Below, piece by piece: positions 34,896 through 44,032 of a DNA stretch of 64,000 bases. Within the stretch, counting starts at the first letter, position 1. Every line of letters begins with the position of its first letter. The notes beneath the pieces are model-generated. The model was not told the origin of the DNA and made no database searches. It saw nothing but the letters and a program-made list of their open reading frames with translations. The stretch covers positions 1 to 64,000 of the forward strand of contig JAIEOS010000002.1 of the NCBI GenBank assembly GCA_019750295.1, given 5' to 3'. This DNA is from Bdellovibrionales bacterium (lineage in GTDB: Bacteria; Bdellovibrionota; Bdellovibrionia; Bdellovibrionales; JAGQZY01). A program made the position numbers and the translations under genes.

Positions 34896-36107
34896 GTGGA
34901 GCTGTTAATTACAATGGACATGGTGAAAGAAGCTCAGGCCTTTCTTAAAGATAAGACCGAGCACACGCAGTTGCGAAAATCGCGCTGCCTTCCTGATACG
35001 GTTCATATCAAGTGCGAAAATTTGCAAAAAACGGGAAGTTTTAAAATTCGCGGAGCTCTCAACCGCATGCGCTTTCTCTCCGAGGCCGAAAAGAAAAAAG
35101 GTGTGATTGCCGCATCTGCGGGAAACCATGCTCAAGGCGTGGCGTTCGGGGCGAAGCTTTACGGGATCAAAGCCACCATTGTCATGCCGGAGACGGCACC
35201 GATGATCAAAGTTCTAGCGACTCAGAAGTACGGGGCCGAAGTTGTTTTGCACGGCGATTATTACGATCACGCCTACGAAAAAGCCTGCGAAATTGCAAAA
35301 AAAGAAGGATTAGTTTTTGTTCACCCTTATCAAGATCCTTACGTGATCGCTGGTCAAGGAACCATCGGACTAGAAATTCTTGAAGACTTCGCACAGGTCG
35401 ATCAAGTGGTCGTCCCCATCGGCGGAGGGGGTCTCATTGGTGGAATTTCATTTGTTCTTAAGACCATCAATCCCAAGATCGAAGTGATCGGAGTTGTTTC
35501 CGAGCAGACCCAAGGAATGCGCCAATTGAAGGAGGGAGATATCGTCAGTGCTCCCACCTATGTGAATACGATCGCCGATGGTATTGCCGTTAAAAAACCA
35601 AGCCCTGAGATGTTTAAAAATTATATTCACCCTTACGTCGATCAAATCGTATCGGTGAGTGATAACGAAATCGCTGAAGCCATCGTGAATCTTATGGAAA
35701 AAGATAAGATGATTGCCGAGGGTTCGGGTGCCGCCGGAGTGGCCGCGGTGATTGCTAACAAATTCAAATTAAAACCCAATGCCGTAGTCCTTGTCTGTGG
35801 CGGGAATATTGATCTCAATACGATGTTCTCGGTCATCGAGACGGGTCTCCGCCGCAAGGGCCGACATACTCGGATTTCAATTATTGTGAGCGATTTACCG
35901 GGACAATTGGCTCGCATCACCCAAATGATGGCCAAAGCGCGTGCAAACATTCTCGATGTGATGCATGACCGAGTTTCTTCGGAGCTTTCAGTGCGAGAAA
36001 CGCGAATTGATTTCCTACTAGAAACTTCGGGCATCGAGCACGCCAAACAGATTGAAGACATGCTAAAAGACGCTGGAGTTCATCTTCTCAAAGGAGAGCA
36101 TTCATGA
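34896..36107 (+). CDS. threonine dehydratase with ACT domain
   Basis: A 403-residue PLP enzyme that deaminates threonine (or serine) to 2-oxobutyrate. The PLP Lys is in KTGSFKIRGALNR (about 46-58), the phosphate-binding loop is VPIGGGGLIGG, and residues ~325-400 form an ACT domain (ISIIVSDLPGQLARI) as in the short IlvA/TdcB group. The start is GTG with AGGAG six bases before it. Allosteric control through the ACT domain is likely; whether it is biosynthetic or catabolic is unclear. Confidence 0.92.
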   Translation: MELLITMDMVKEAQAFLKDKTEHTQLRKSRCLPDTVHIKCENLQKTGSFKIRGALNRMRFLSEAEKKKGVIAASAGNHAQGVAFGAKLYGIKATIVMPETAPMIKVLATQKYGAEVVLHGDYYDHAYEKACEIAKKEGLVFVHPYQDPYVIAGQGTIGLEILEDFAQVDQVVVPIGGGGLIGGISFVLKTINPKIEVIGVVSEQTQGMRQLKEGDIVSAPTYVNTIADGIAVKKPSPEMFKNYIHPYVDQIVSVSDNEIAEAIVNLMEKDKMIAEGSGAAGVAAVIANKFKLKPNAVVLVCGGNIDLNTMFSVIETGLRRKGRHTRISIIVSDLPGQLARITQMMAKARANILDVMHDRVSSELSVRETRIDFLLETSGIEHAKQIEDMLKDAGVHLLKGEHS

Positions 36108-37222
36108 AAGTATCTCCCGAAATTCAAAGTTTAGTTCCTTACACACCGGGAAAACCGATCGAAGAGGTTCGTCGCGAACTCGGCCTAGACAAAGTGTGCA
36201 AACTGGCGAGTAACGAAAACCCTGTGGGTGTAAGTCCCAAGGCGATCGCGGCAATGCAGGCCGAACTTGCGAATCTCAATCGTTATCCAGATCCCAGCTC
36301 CTATGAGTTGCGGGGTTATCTCTCTCAAAAATGGAATTTGCCGGCCGATAATATTCTGATCGGGAATGGTTCGAATGAGCTCATCGATCTTTTAATTCGT
36401 GTGTACTGCGAGCCGGGTGATCACGTGATTGTTCCCGAAAAGTCTTTTATTGCCTATTCGATCTGTTCCCAAGCGGCTCGAGTTCAGGTTTTAAGAACGC
36501 GAGTGGACTCAAATCTTAAGATCGATGTCGATCACTTGGTCGAAAATCTAAAATCTTCTACTTTTGGCAAAGCTAAGATTTTATTTTTGGCGAATCCAAA
36601 CAATCCGACCGGGACCTATCTCAATCAAAAGGATTTCGATCGCATTCTCGAAGTGGTCGGTGATCGCGACGATCTTCTGGTCGTTGTTGATGAAGCCTAC
36701 AACGATTATGTGCGGGCTTCAGATTACGTCGATACGGCGACCTGCTTGAAAAAATATAAAAATATTTTGGTTTTGCGCACTTTTAGTAAAGCTTATGGCT
36801 TAGCGGGATTGCGGGTTGGGGCTTTAATCTCTGGCGATCCTCAGCTTCTCAATTGGATTCACCGCGTGCGCATGCCGTTTAACGTCAACTCTTTGGTGCA
36901 AAAGGCCGTGATCGCGTCGATGGAAGACGCCGAGTACATCAAAAAATCTCAGCAAGTGGTTTGGGATGGTCTTGATTACTTTTATAAGGAGCTTTCGGCG
37001 CTGGGCGTGCCTTTTATTCCATCACAAGGCAATTTCGTCTTGTTAGATGTAAAGAGGGATGCTACGGAAGTCTTCCAAGAATGCCTGCGCCAAGGGGTCA
37101 TTTTGCGAACGGTCAAGGAGTATGGTCTCCCGACCCATCTGCGAATGAGCGTAGGACTTGAAGACGAGAACAAATGGGCGATACAAGCACTGACACATAC
37201 ATTACAAGAAGGCCGGCAATGA
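36104..37222 (+). CDS. hisC: histidinol-phosphate aminotransferase family protein
   Basis: A 372-residue fold-type I aminotransferase. Key blocks are KLASNENPVGVSPKA, the aspartate motif VVDEAYNDY and the PLP Lys in RTFSKAYGLAGLRVG. It belongs to the HisC group, which acts in histidine synthesis and sometimes on phenylalanine or tyrosine. No other his genes are here, and it sits between threonine dehydratase and cmk, so the substrate stays open. Confidence 0.9.
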   Translation: MKVSPEIQSLVPYTPGKPIEEVRRELGLDKVCKLASNENPVGVSPKAIAAMQAELANLNRYPDPSSYELRGYLSQKWNLPADNILIGNGSNELIDLLIRVYCEPGDHVIVPEKSFIAYSICSQAARVQVLRTRVDSNLKIDVDHLVENLKSSTFGKAKILFLANPNNPTGTYLNQKDFDRILEVVGDRDDLLVVVDEAYNDYVRASDYVDTATCLKKYKNILVLRTFSKAYGLAGLRVGALISGDPQLLNWIHRVRMPFNVNSLVQKAVIASMEDAEYIKKSQQVVWDGLDYFYKELSALGVPFIPSQGNFVLLDVKRDATEVFQECLRQGVILRTVKEYGLPTHLRMSVGLEDENKWAIQALTHTLQEGRQ

Positions 37223-37911
37223 CCAATAGAGCTGGCGATAGAACTGTAGTCACGGTGGATGGTCCCTCTGCGTCCGGTAAGACTTCTGTGAGCCGTGAGC
37301 TTGCAAAAGCCATGAGCTGGGAATGGGTTTCTACCGGTGCATTCTATCGCGGTTTGGCTTGCGTGGCGCAAAAAGAGAATATCGATCTCGAGGATCGCGC
37401 CGCTCTCGCGAAACTGGCCACCAATCCCATTTGGTCCGTGCAAATGACTGAACCCGAGACTCTCGTGGTCTATAAAGGTCAAATTGTTAACGCCGAACTC
37501 AATAGCGAGAGCGTGGCATTGATCGCCAGTAAAATCAGTCAGTACTCCGAAGTTCGTAAAGCCCTGTTACAGGCGCAAAGAAATTGTTCCAAACCTGGAA
37601 AAACTTTAGTGGCCGAAGGCAGAGATTGCGGAAGCGTCGTTTTCCCCGAAGCCGTTGTTAAAATTTATCTCACCGCGACTCTAGATAGCCGTGTGATGAG
37701 ACGATCGATCGAGCATTCCGAAAGTTTTGATCAACTGAAAACTCTCCAAGAAAAGCGCGATCAAAGCGATGCCGGTCGCAAACACGCGCCCATGCAAATT
37801 CCGCCCTCAGCCCATGTCATCGATTCGAGTCAAATGACCCTGCCGGAAGTGGTCTCCTTCATTAAAGAGATCATCGAAAAAACTTTCCAAGACGAAGGCT
37901 TAACACTTTAA
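37219..37911 (+). CDS. cmk: cytidylate kinase
   Basis: A 230-residue CMP/dCMP kinase. The P-loop is VDGPSASGKTS (about 11-21), followed by STGAFYRGLA, EGRDCGSVVFPEA and the lid RDQSDAGRKHAPM. The ATG at 37219 overlaps the hisC stop (ATGA) and follows AAGAAGG; a longer in-frame reading inside hisC is less likely. It ends the gap operon. The 229 bases after it hold no clear element. Confidence 0.94.
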   Translation: MTNRAGDRTVVTVDGPSASGKTSVSRELAKAMSWEWVSTGAFYRGLACVAQKENIDLEDRAALAKLATNPIWSVQMTEPETLVVYKGQIVNAELNSESVALIASKISQYSEVRKALLQAQRNCSKPGKTLVAEGRDCGSVVFPEAVVKIYLTATLDSRVMRRSIEHSESFDQLKTLQEKRDQSDAGRKHAPMQIPPSAHVIDSSQMTLPEVVSFIKEIIEKTFQDEGLTL

Positions 37912-38140
37912 TTCAAACACGGATGAGTGCTTGCGGCTCTTGCGCTGATGTTCGGGCGAATTCGGACATTGATCTATGGGTGGGGCAATTTTGTCGGCGT
38001 CTCCATCTCTTTTAAATCCTAATGACGAAATTAATCGATTACAGCCGATGGAATAGTAAATTCTGTTCGAAAAAAATTGGTTATCCGTTTGCATTGTCTA
38101 GCTCTTGTTATTTTAAAAAAATATTGCAAAGGAGCAATCA

Positions 38141-38956
38141 ATGGCTATTCCAACAACGAACGAAACTTACACGACACGCGCGCATGCCTACAATCATGAT
38201 CATCCTCTCATCTGCTGGAAGTCGATTCTTGCAGGCCTATTTGTCGCTATGATGTCGATGATGGCCGCAACGGCTTTGGGTTTAGGAGTTGCGGCCAGAG
38301 TGACTCGCAGTGCGATTGAAAATGAATCTCACGGCAGCACTATAGCCACAGGAACAGGCATCTGGATTTTCTTGTCTGTTGTTGTTTCGCTTTTCTTTGG
38401 TGGTTTTTACGCCGCTCGCGCCGCAAGAATTTCGGATCAGCGCGTGGGGGGATCACAAAGTTTAGTGGTCGCTTCCCTCTTTTTTATTCTTTTAGTTTCT
38501 GGGGGCGGTAACGCGGTCGTTGGAATTTCGAGTGGAGTAGCTGGATTAGCGAAAGGGCTGAGCGCCGGTGTCGCTGATCTGTCGCAAAATCCGATGATCC
38601 AAGATACAGTGTCGAACGCGATTCCTCAGGATGTGAAAACCGATCAAAAGCAATTTGTGAACGGACTCACTTCGCGTTTACTTCGCGGCGACGTGGAATC
38701 GGCGAAAGTGTACTTTGCACTCAATACCGGAATAAGCTCCGCCGAAGCCGAGGCCAAGATCAACGAACTTAACGCTAAATTCGAGCAAGCCGCCAAAGTG
38801 GCCGGCGATAAAGCCGCAAAAGCATTATCCGTTTTAGGTTGGACATTATTCGTGACCTTCCTTATCGGCCTTGCTGCCGCCGTCGCCGGGGGAGTCTTCG
38901 CCGCCCGCTGCAACCTCCGCGACTCTGAGCCCCTCGCCCAGCTCCTATCTCCCTGA
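38141..38956 (+). CDS. hypothetical membrane protein
   Basis: A 271-residue inner-membrane protein with four likely helices: about 26-50, 71-93 and 105-130 in the N-terminal half, and a last one near 233-256 followed by CNLRDSEP. The region ~135-225 between them is a soluble helical loop rich in Ala and Lys. I do not recognise the family; the pattern resembles small CAP/PRC-type stress membrane proteins only loosely. AAAGGAG precedes the ATG. Confidence 0.75.
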   Translation: MAIPTTNETYTTRAHAYNHDHPLICWKSILAGLFVAMMSMMAATALGLGVAARVTRSAIENESHGSTIATGTGIWIFLSVVVSLFFGGFYAARAARISDQRVGGSQSLVVASLFFILLVSGGGNAVVGISSGVAGLAKGLSAGVADLSQNPMIQDTVSNAIPQDVKTDQKQFVNGLTSRLLRGDVESAKVYFALNTGISSAEAEAKINELNAKFEQAAKVAGDKAAKALSVLGWTLFVTFLIGLAAAVAGGVFAARCNLRDSEPLAQLLSP

Positions 38957-39088
38957 ATCCGCTACCCCCAAGCCCCGTAAAATTCCAAACCTCAAATCCA
39001 ATATAATCACTGAAATCCCAAAACCCCGACCAAGTATTATCCTCCACCCATCTCGAACCCCGTTTATCAACAATCCAAAGCGAAACGA

Positions 39089-39241
39089 TTTTTCCTAGTA
39101 ATTTAAGAACTTTAAAGGATGTCCGAAGGGACCTCCGTTTAGCGTGACGCGATCGCGGGGCTTCCCACCCGCGAAAACGGCGAGGGCAGGAGCCCGTGTC
39201 CCTGAGGACATCCTTTAAAGTTCTTAAATTACTAGGAAAAA
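39089..39241. repeat. long perfect inverted repeat D upstream of rpsA
   Basis: Arms 39089-39124 and 39206-39241 are a perfect 36-bp match, starting T5 and ending A5; after a two-base mismatch the stem continues six more pairs (AGGGAC/GTCCCT). The 81-base spacer is GC-rich and folds again (CCGTTT/AAAACGG outside CGCGGG/CCCGCG). It lies in the 460-base gap between the membrane protein and S1 genes, just before the rpsA promoter. No plus-strand U-tract follows. Confidence 0.97.
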
Positions 39242-39262
39242 CCTAGAGCCCAACCCATTTAG

Positions 39263-39290
39263 TTGACTTTAAACCGCCACAATCTATAAC
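39263..39290 (+). promoter_or_regulatory. predicted rpsA promoter and 120-base leader
   Basis: TTGACT (39263-39268) and TATAAC (39285-39290) are 16 bases apart. The transcript would start near 39297 and carry a leader of about 120 bases with short inverted words (GGGACGTCC), which could host autoregulation by S1. AGGAGG (39398-39403) lies 13 bases before the ATG, farther than usual. Confidence 0.6.
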
Positions 39291-39416
39291 CAACAGATCA
39301 CTTAAAGCAGCACTGCGTTCGCCCCAATTCAGGGACGTCCATGACAGGCCTTTTTGTGAAATCTAGGGAACAGAGATTGGCGTCTTTGTTTCCACCCAGG
39401 AGGTATTTTTATATAT

Positions 39417-41189
39417 ATGCAAGCCACAAAAAGTATGACTAAAAAACAAATGGAACAGAAAAAGATCGAAGATCTATTTTCTGGAATGGGTGAACCCATT
39501 AAGCGCGACTCCGCCACAGAGTTTTCGCAAATGTTCGAACAATCTCTCAAAGAAAAAGACTACAAAGTCGGTGATATCGTTCAAGGTAAAGTTGTAGAAG
39601 TTCAGTCTGACTACGTTCTTGTTGATATTAACTACAAATCTGAGGGACTCATCCCCATTAATGAATTCCGTTATGTTGACGGTAAGCCCTCCGTACAAGC
39701 TGGTGATCAAGTCGAAGTTTTCATCGATCGCATCGAAAACGAAAACGGCATGATCGTACTTTCTAAAGATAAAGCAGATATGTATAAAGCGTGGAACGAC
39801 ATCACTCGCGCCGCAGAAAACCAAGAATTGATCGAGGGTACTGTTATCGCCAAAGTTAAAGGCGGCTTGAGTGTTGATATCGGCGTTAAAGCTTTCTTAC
39901 CTGGTAGCCAAATTGATTTACGTCCTGTGCGCAATATGGATGTTTACATCGGCAAGAAATATAAATTTAAAGTGATCAAGTTTAACAAAAAACGTGGAAA
40001 CATTGTTCTTTCCCGCCGTGCCCTCCTCGAAGAAGAGCGCGAGAGCCTCAAAACTCAAACTATGGATCAGATGAAAGAAGGATCTACAGTAAAAGGTCTT
40101 GTTAAGAATATCACTGAGTACGGTGCATTCTTAGATCTTGGTGGAATGGACGGATTACTCCACATTACGGATATGAGCTGGGGACGCATTAAGCACCCAT
40201 CTGAAGTTCTCAATGTGGGTGATGAAATCGACGTCATGGTTCTTAAGTATGACAGCGAAAAAGGCCGCGTTTCTCTTGGTCTTAAACAGCTTCAGAGAGA
40301 TCCATGGCTCGATACTGCAGAGAAATACTCTAAAGGCAGCCAAGTTGCTGGTAAAGTTACTAGCCTCGTAGACTACGGTGCATTCGTAGAAATCGACGAA
40401 GGCGTTGAAGGCCTTATCCACGTGAGCGAAATGAGCTGGACGAAAAAAGTAAAACATCCTTCTCAAATTCTTACTGTGGGCCAAGATGTTCGCGCGATGG
40501 TTCTTGATATCGATCAAGAAAACCGCCGCATCTCTCTCGGTCTTAAACAACTCGAAGCCAATCCTTGGATTGAACTTAAAGAAACTTATCAACCGGGAAC
40601 CATCATCGAAGGTGAAGTTAAATCTATCACTGACTTCGGTGTGTTTGTTGGCGTTGAAGAAGGCATCGACGGACTCATTCACGTTTCTGACTTCTCATGG
40701 ACGAAGCGTGTGAATCATCCTTCGGAGATGTTCGCCAAAGGACAAAAAGTTCGCGCCGTTGTTCTTGGCGTTGACGTTGAGAACGAAAGATTCTCACTCG
40801 GTCTTAAACAACTCGAAGCCGATCCTTGGCAAGATGTTGAAAAGCGTTTCCAAATCGGCTCTATGCACGAAGTTAAAGTCGTACGTATCGCAGATTTCGG
40901 TGCTTTCGTTGAGCTTATGCCAGACGTTGAAGGTTTGATCCACATCAGTGAATTGTCGTCTCAGCGTATTAACAGTCCAGCTGACGTGGTGAACGTCGGT
41001 GATGCTGTTAAGGCTGAAGTGATCAGCATCGATCAAGACGCTCGTAAAGTGGGCTTAAGTGTTCGCCTTGCAAAGCTTCGTGAAGAAAAAGGAGATACCG
41101 GTGAGTATATGAACCGTTCTTCTTCGAAGTCTTCACTCGGTGATGTTTTTGGTGACCAACTTAAAGGTCTTCGCGGAACTGAAGAATAG
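39417..41189 (+). CDS. rpsA: 30S ribosomal protein S1
   Basis: A 590-residue protein with six S1 OB-fold repeats, beginning near residues 50, 137, 222, 307, 394 and 481; the later four share the pattern (I/V)TDxGAFV...EGLIHVSEMSW...HPSE. S1 binds mRNA and delivers it to the 30S subunit. The residues before repeat 1 form the ribosome-docking part; the tail after repeat 6 is Ser/Gly-rich. Length and domain count match proteobacterial S1. It is a single-gene unit with its own promoter and terminator. Confidence 0.97.
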   Translation: MQATKSMTKKQMEQKKIEDLFSGMGEPIKRDSATEFSQMFEQSLKEKDYKVGDIVQGKVVEVQSDYVLVDINYKSEGLIPINEFRYVDGKPSVQAGDQVEVFIDRIENENGMIVLSKDKADMYKAWNDITRAAENQELIEGTVIAKVKGGLSVDIGVKAFLPGSQIDLRPVRNMDVYIGKKYKFKVIKFNKKRGNIVLSRRALLEEERESLKTQTMDQMKEGSTVKGLVKNITEYGAFLDLGGMDGLLHITDMSWGRIKHPSEVLNVGDEIDVMVLKYDSEKGRVSLGLKQLQRDPWLDTAEKYSKGSQVAGKVTSLVDYGAFVEIDEGVEGLIHVSEMSWTKKVKHPSQILTVGQDVRAMVLDIDQENRRISLGLKQLEANPWIELKETYQPGTIIEGEVKSITDFGVFVGVEEGIDGLIHVSDFSWTKRVNHPSEMFAKGQKVRAVVLGVDVENERFSLGLKQLEADPWQDVEKRFQIGSMHEVKVVRIADFGAFVELMPDVEGLIHISELSSQRINSPADVVNVGDAVKAEVISIDQDARKVGLSVRLAKLREEKGDTGEYMNRSSSKSSLGDVFGDQLKGLRGTEE

Positions 41190-41239
41190 TTCCTGTTACA
41201 AACTGTTGTCCTTCGCGAAATGTGAGGGACCTTTTAGGA

Positions 41240-41266
41240 AGCTCGGGTTGTGTCCCGGGCTTTTTT
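41240..41266 (+). terminator. rpsA intrinsic terminator
   Basis: AGCTCGGG, loop TTGTGT, CCCGGGCT, then T5-6 and further T-rich sequence. A strong Rho-independent terminator 50 bases after the S1 stop codon. Its T-tract is also the first part of the left arm of inverted repeat E. Confidence 0.9.
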
Positions 41267-41447
41267 ATTTTTACTCTCAATTTTAATATTGAATTCAAAG
41301 ACGCTTCCCTTCCTGACCCTCAGCGGGTGCAGAGCGTCTTCGGATTGCGTCACTGCGTGAGCGCAACCCGGATACGCACTGCTCGTACGGGACGTTCGGG
41401 AAGCGTCTTTGAATTCAATATTAAAATTGAGAGTAAAAATAAAAAAG
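41260..41447. repeat. perfect 50-bp inverted repeat E overlapping the rpsA terminator
   Basis: Arms 41260-41309 and 41398-41447 match at all 50 bases. The left arm begins with the T-tract of the rpsA terminator, so the right arm carries an exact inverted copy of that tract and the 38 bases after it. The 88-base spacer is GC-rich with an inner hairpin (GGATTGCG..CAC/GTG..CGCAACCCGG). This is the main content of the 400-base gap before the next gene; the remaining ~140 bases are G/T-rich with no clear feature. Confidence 0.98.
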
Positions 41448-41589
41448 GATTTCGGGGCGCTAGATTTTTCTTTTGGGGGTGGTGAAATTTGTGCAAAGGG
41501 TTTCTTTTTTGGGGGAATGCTTTTGTTCTGGTGTTTGATTTGTTATGTGAGTCGCTTGTGCTCGATTATAAATTATTAAAGGAGAGTGT

Positions 41590-42063
41590 ATGAAGGTTTT
41601 TGTTTTTTTATCTTTGGTTTTTGGGACTGCGGTTGCGTTGGCGAAGACGGATTGTAGTAATTCTTTGTTTGAAGGTGGACCGTCTTATTCTTGTAAGACG
41701 GCGAAGGGGGCTGAGGTTTGTGTGGCGACGGGGCATCATACTGCTGTGATGCGCGATGGGGTTTATCTTTTTAGCACTGGCGATAAGAGTGGTGCATTTG
41801 ATCATATGATCTTTGAAAATCCGGCTCCGGCTCAGTGTAAGTTGGCTGTGTTTAAGGCTTGTACACACCAGACGTTTGAGAACGATGGGACGTCCCTTGT
41901 GGGATATCGTTATCGCGCCCCGGATGTGTGGGACGCTCGCTCCTCACAGTGGTTTTTGAACATTGATCTCGCTAAAGGCACTGGGAAATTTGAGATTAAA
42001 GCCTACGACGTGGACGGAGAGCTTCGCAATCACCTGGTTCACGATCTGGAAGATTGTAAATAG
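41590..42063 (+). CDS. small secreted Cys-containing protein
   Basis: A 157-residue protein with a signal peptide (VFVFLSLVFGTAVALA, cleavage near residue 18). The mature part has seven Cys (for example TDCSNS, YSCKTA, EVCVAT, AQCKLAVFKAC, EDCK) in a pattern suited to disulfides. No family recognised. The first two thirds are notably G/T-rich in codon choice (TTT, TTG, GCG) compared with the neighbours. AAAGGAG precedes the ATG. Confidence 0.72.
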   Translation: MKVFVFLSLVFGTAVALAKTDCSNSLFEGGPSYSCKTAKGAEVCVATGHHTAVMRDGVYLFSTGDKSGAFDHMIFENPAPAQCKLAVFKACTHQTFENDGTSLVGYRYRAPDVWDARSSQWFLNIDLAKGTGKFEIKAYDVDGELRNHLVHDLEDCK

Positions 42064-42087
42064 AATCAACTGATGCAACCTAGGACG

Positions 42088-42106
42088 CCGCCCCTTTCTG
42101 GGGCGG
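42088..42106. other. short GC hairpin between genes
   Basis: CCGCCCC, loop TTTCT, GGGGCGG: a seven-pair GC hairpin 25 bases after the secreted protein gene. No U-tract follows, so termination would be weak or factor-aided. A second small hairpin GAGGG-N8-CCCTC (42113-42130) directly abuts the next ATG and includes its likely ribosome-binding site. Confidence 0.55.
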
Positions 42107-42130
42107 TCAGGTGAGGGTAGAATTTCCCTC

Positions 42131-42739
42131 ATGAAAAAAGCGCAAAAAACAGCTCCAAAAAGATCATCAAAAGCTAAAAAAGTGCCCTCTCGTAAAGCAA
42201 AAAGGGACTTACTCTTGAGTGATATCTGGCCGATCGAGCGGGACATCGTGGTTCGCCCCGAGCGTATGCGCTACGTTCGCCGCATGATTAAAACGAAGGG
42301 CTGCGTTTTTTGCGAAGCTGCGATCACTCAGGATCGCGACGAGAGGCACGTGCTTCTGAGATCCCGAAACGCTATGGTGATCCTCAATAAGTATCCTTAC
42401 AATAGCGGGCATCTTTTGGTGCTACCTCTACGCCACGAAGGTGAATTGCCCAATCTCGAAGATCAAGAGTTTCAAGAATTAAATCTCCTAGTGCGTGAAA
42501 GCGTACGCCTTTTAAAAGCGGAGTATCATTGCGAAGGATTAAACGTAGGCCTTAATTTAGGGGCGGCGGCGGGAGCCGGGATCCCGGAGCACCTTCATTA
42601 TCATATTATCCCGCGCTGGTTCGGGGACACCAATTTCTTTCCCCTCATCGCCGAAACAAAATTGACCGTGGAAACTCCTGAGCAAACGTACTCGCGATTG
42701 AAAGCGGCGTTTCTAAAATTAGAAAAGGAATTGAAATGA
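42131..42739 (+). CDS. HIT-family nucleotide hydrolase/transferase
   Basis: A 202-residue protein with the HIT core: CVFCEAA zinc Cys pair (about 57-63), NAMVILNKYPYNSGHLLVLP, and the His triad in EHLHYHIIPRW (about 154-164). It resembles the Ap4A-phosphorylase-like group. A Lys/Arg-rich stretch of ~30 residues precedes the domain and could bind nucleic acid. It overlaps the epimerase gene by four bases. Confidence 0.9.
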   Translation: MKKAQKTAPKRSSKAKKVPSRKAKRDLLLSDIWPIERDIVVRPERMRYVRRMIKTKGCVFCEAAITQDRDERHVLLRSRNAMVILNKYPYNSGHLLVLPLRHEGELPNLEDQEFQELNLLVRESVRLLKAEYHCEGLNVGLNLGAAAGAGIPEHLHYHIIPRWFGDTNFFPLIAETKLTVETPEQTYSRLKAAFLKLEKELK

Positions 42740-43161
42740 GTACATTCACTCCCTCCCAAGATTTTGCCATTGATCATGTTGGAATCGCCGTCAACTCCCT
42801 CGATGAAGGTGGCGCGTTTTTTAAGGCCCTGGGTCTCACCGAAAGCGGTCGAGAAACCGTCGCGAGCGAGAAGGTCAATGTGGCTTTCTTTCCGCTGTCG
42901 AACGACTGTGCCATCGAATTGATCGAGCCCTTAAGCGACGACAGCACGATTAAAAAGTTCATCGAGAAAAAAGGGACCGGCCTGCAACAGCTCTGCATTC
43001 GAGTTCGCAATATCGAGGCTGTGGTTCAACGCCTCAAGGAACATAATATTCAGCTGATCAACGACGTGCCTCGACCTGGAGCTCATAACTGCCGAGTGGT
43101 CTTTGTGCACCCGAAGTCGACCGGCGGAGTCTTGATCGAGTTGAGCGAGCCCGCAAAGTAG
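42736..43161 (+). CDS. mce: methylmalonyl-CoA epimerase
   Basis: A 141-residue glyoxalase/VOC protein. The metal ligands and fold blocks are IDHVGIAVNSLD (near residue 11), FFPLSNDCAIELIEPLS, GLQQLCIRVRN and VVFVHPKSTGGVLIEL, matching methylmalonyl-CoA epimerase of the propionate pathway. AAAGGAA lies before the ATG. Methylmalonyl-CoA mutase is not in the window. Confidence 0.88.
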   Translation: MSTFTPSQDFAIDHVGIAVNSLDEGGAFFKALGLTESGRETVASEKVNVAFFPLSNDCAIELIEPLSDDSTIKKFIEKKGTGLQQLCIRVRNIEAVVQRLKEHNIQLINDVPRPGAHNCRVVFVHPKSTGGVLIELSEPAK

Positions 43162-43176
43162 GTTAGGGTAATATCT

Positions 43177-43938
43177 ATGCAAAGCCCACAATTTCAACTC
43201 ACCTCACCCTCGCCATTTGTAAAAAAACTCATTTTTGCCAATATTGGTATTTGGGTACTTCTTCAGATATTTCTTGAGCGAATTATTTTGGTTTCGGTGA
43301 TGGATCAACCTCCATTGATTACAAATTATTTGGGATTGATTCCACAGCTCACCATCGAAAAGTTTTTTATGTGGCAACCGATCACGTATATTTTTCTTCA
43401 TGCGGTTGAGAACCCGATGCACATTCTTTTTAATATGCTGAGCCTGTGGTTCTTTGGTTCGGAGCTTGAGCAGCGTTGGGGAAGTCGATTCTTCTTTATT
43501 TATTACATGGTGTGCGGGATTGGCGCAGGTTTTATCTATTTAGCAGGAATGGTGATTGTCGGTTTAAGTAAAGGTGCGATCCCCATGGGCTACTCGGTTC
43601 CTGTGGTCGGAGCCTCCGGAGCCATATTTGGTCTACTTTTGGCTTACGGCATTCTGTTTGGTGATCGTATGATTTATTTTTTTGGGGCCTTTCCGATCAA
43701 GGCCAAATACTTTGTGATGATCATCGGGGTGGTTGAGATCTTTGGGCTCCTGGGATCGGGAACGGGAAGTCCTGTGGCGAACCTCGCTCACATCGGTGGA
43801 CTAATCACCGGTTTTATTTTCCTTTGGTTTTGGACTCGCTATCAGCAGGGGAAGTGGCGGAAACAGAGTGTGGCGCGACGTAATCTCAAGCTGGTGGTGA
43901 ATCGTGATAAAAACGAGGATCCCAAGTATTGGAACTAA
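43177..43938 (+). CDS. rhomboid-family intramembrane serine protease
   Basis: A 253-residue membrane protein with about six helices. The catalytic Ser is in VVGASGAIFGLL and the His in LAHIGGLITGF; HAVENPMHILFNMLSLWFF carries the conserved His-Asn region. It would cut membrane proteins within the bilayer. The C-terminal ~30 residues are basic and cytoplasmic. AGGG precedes the ATG. Confidence 0.92.
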   Translation: MQSPQFQLTSPSPFVKKLIFANIGIWVLLQIFLERIILVSVMDQPPLITNYLGLIPQLTIEKFFMWQPITYIFLHAVENPMHILFNMLSLWFFGSELEQRWGSRFFFIYYMVCGIGAGFIYLAGMVIVGLSKGAIPMGYSVPVVGASGAIFGLLLAYGILFGDRMIYFFGAFPIKAKYFVMIIGVVEIFGLLGSGTGSPVANLAHIGGLITGFIFLWFWTRYQQGKWRKQSVARRNLKLVVNRDKNEDPKYWN

Positions 43939-44032
43939 AACGTCAGTTTCGTCGACAGTTCCCCATCGGCTGTCTCAGTTTGAGATCCCAAATCCAAGTT
44001 AACTAAAATCGCAATTCTTTATACGTTCGAGC

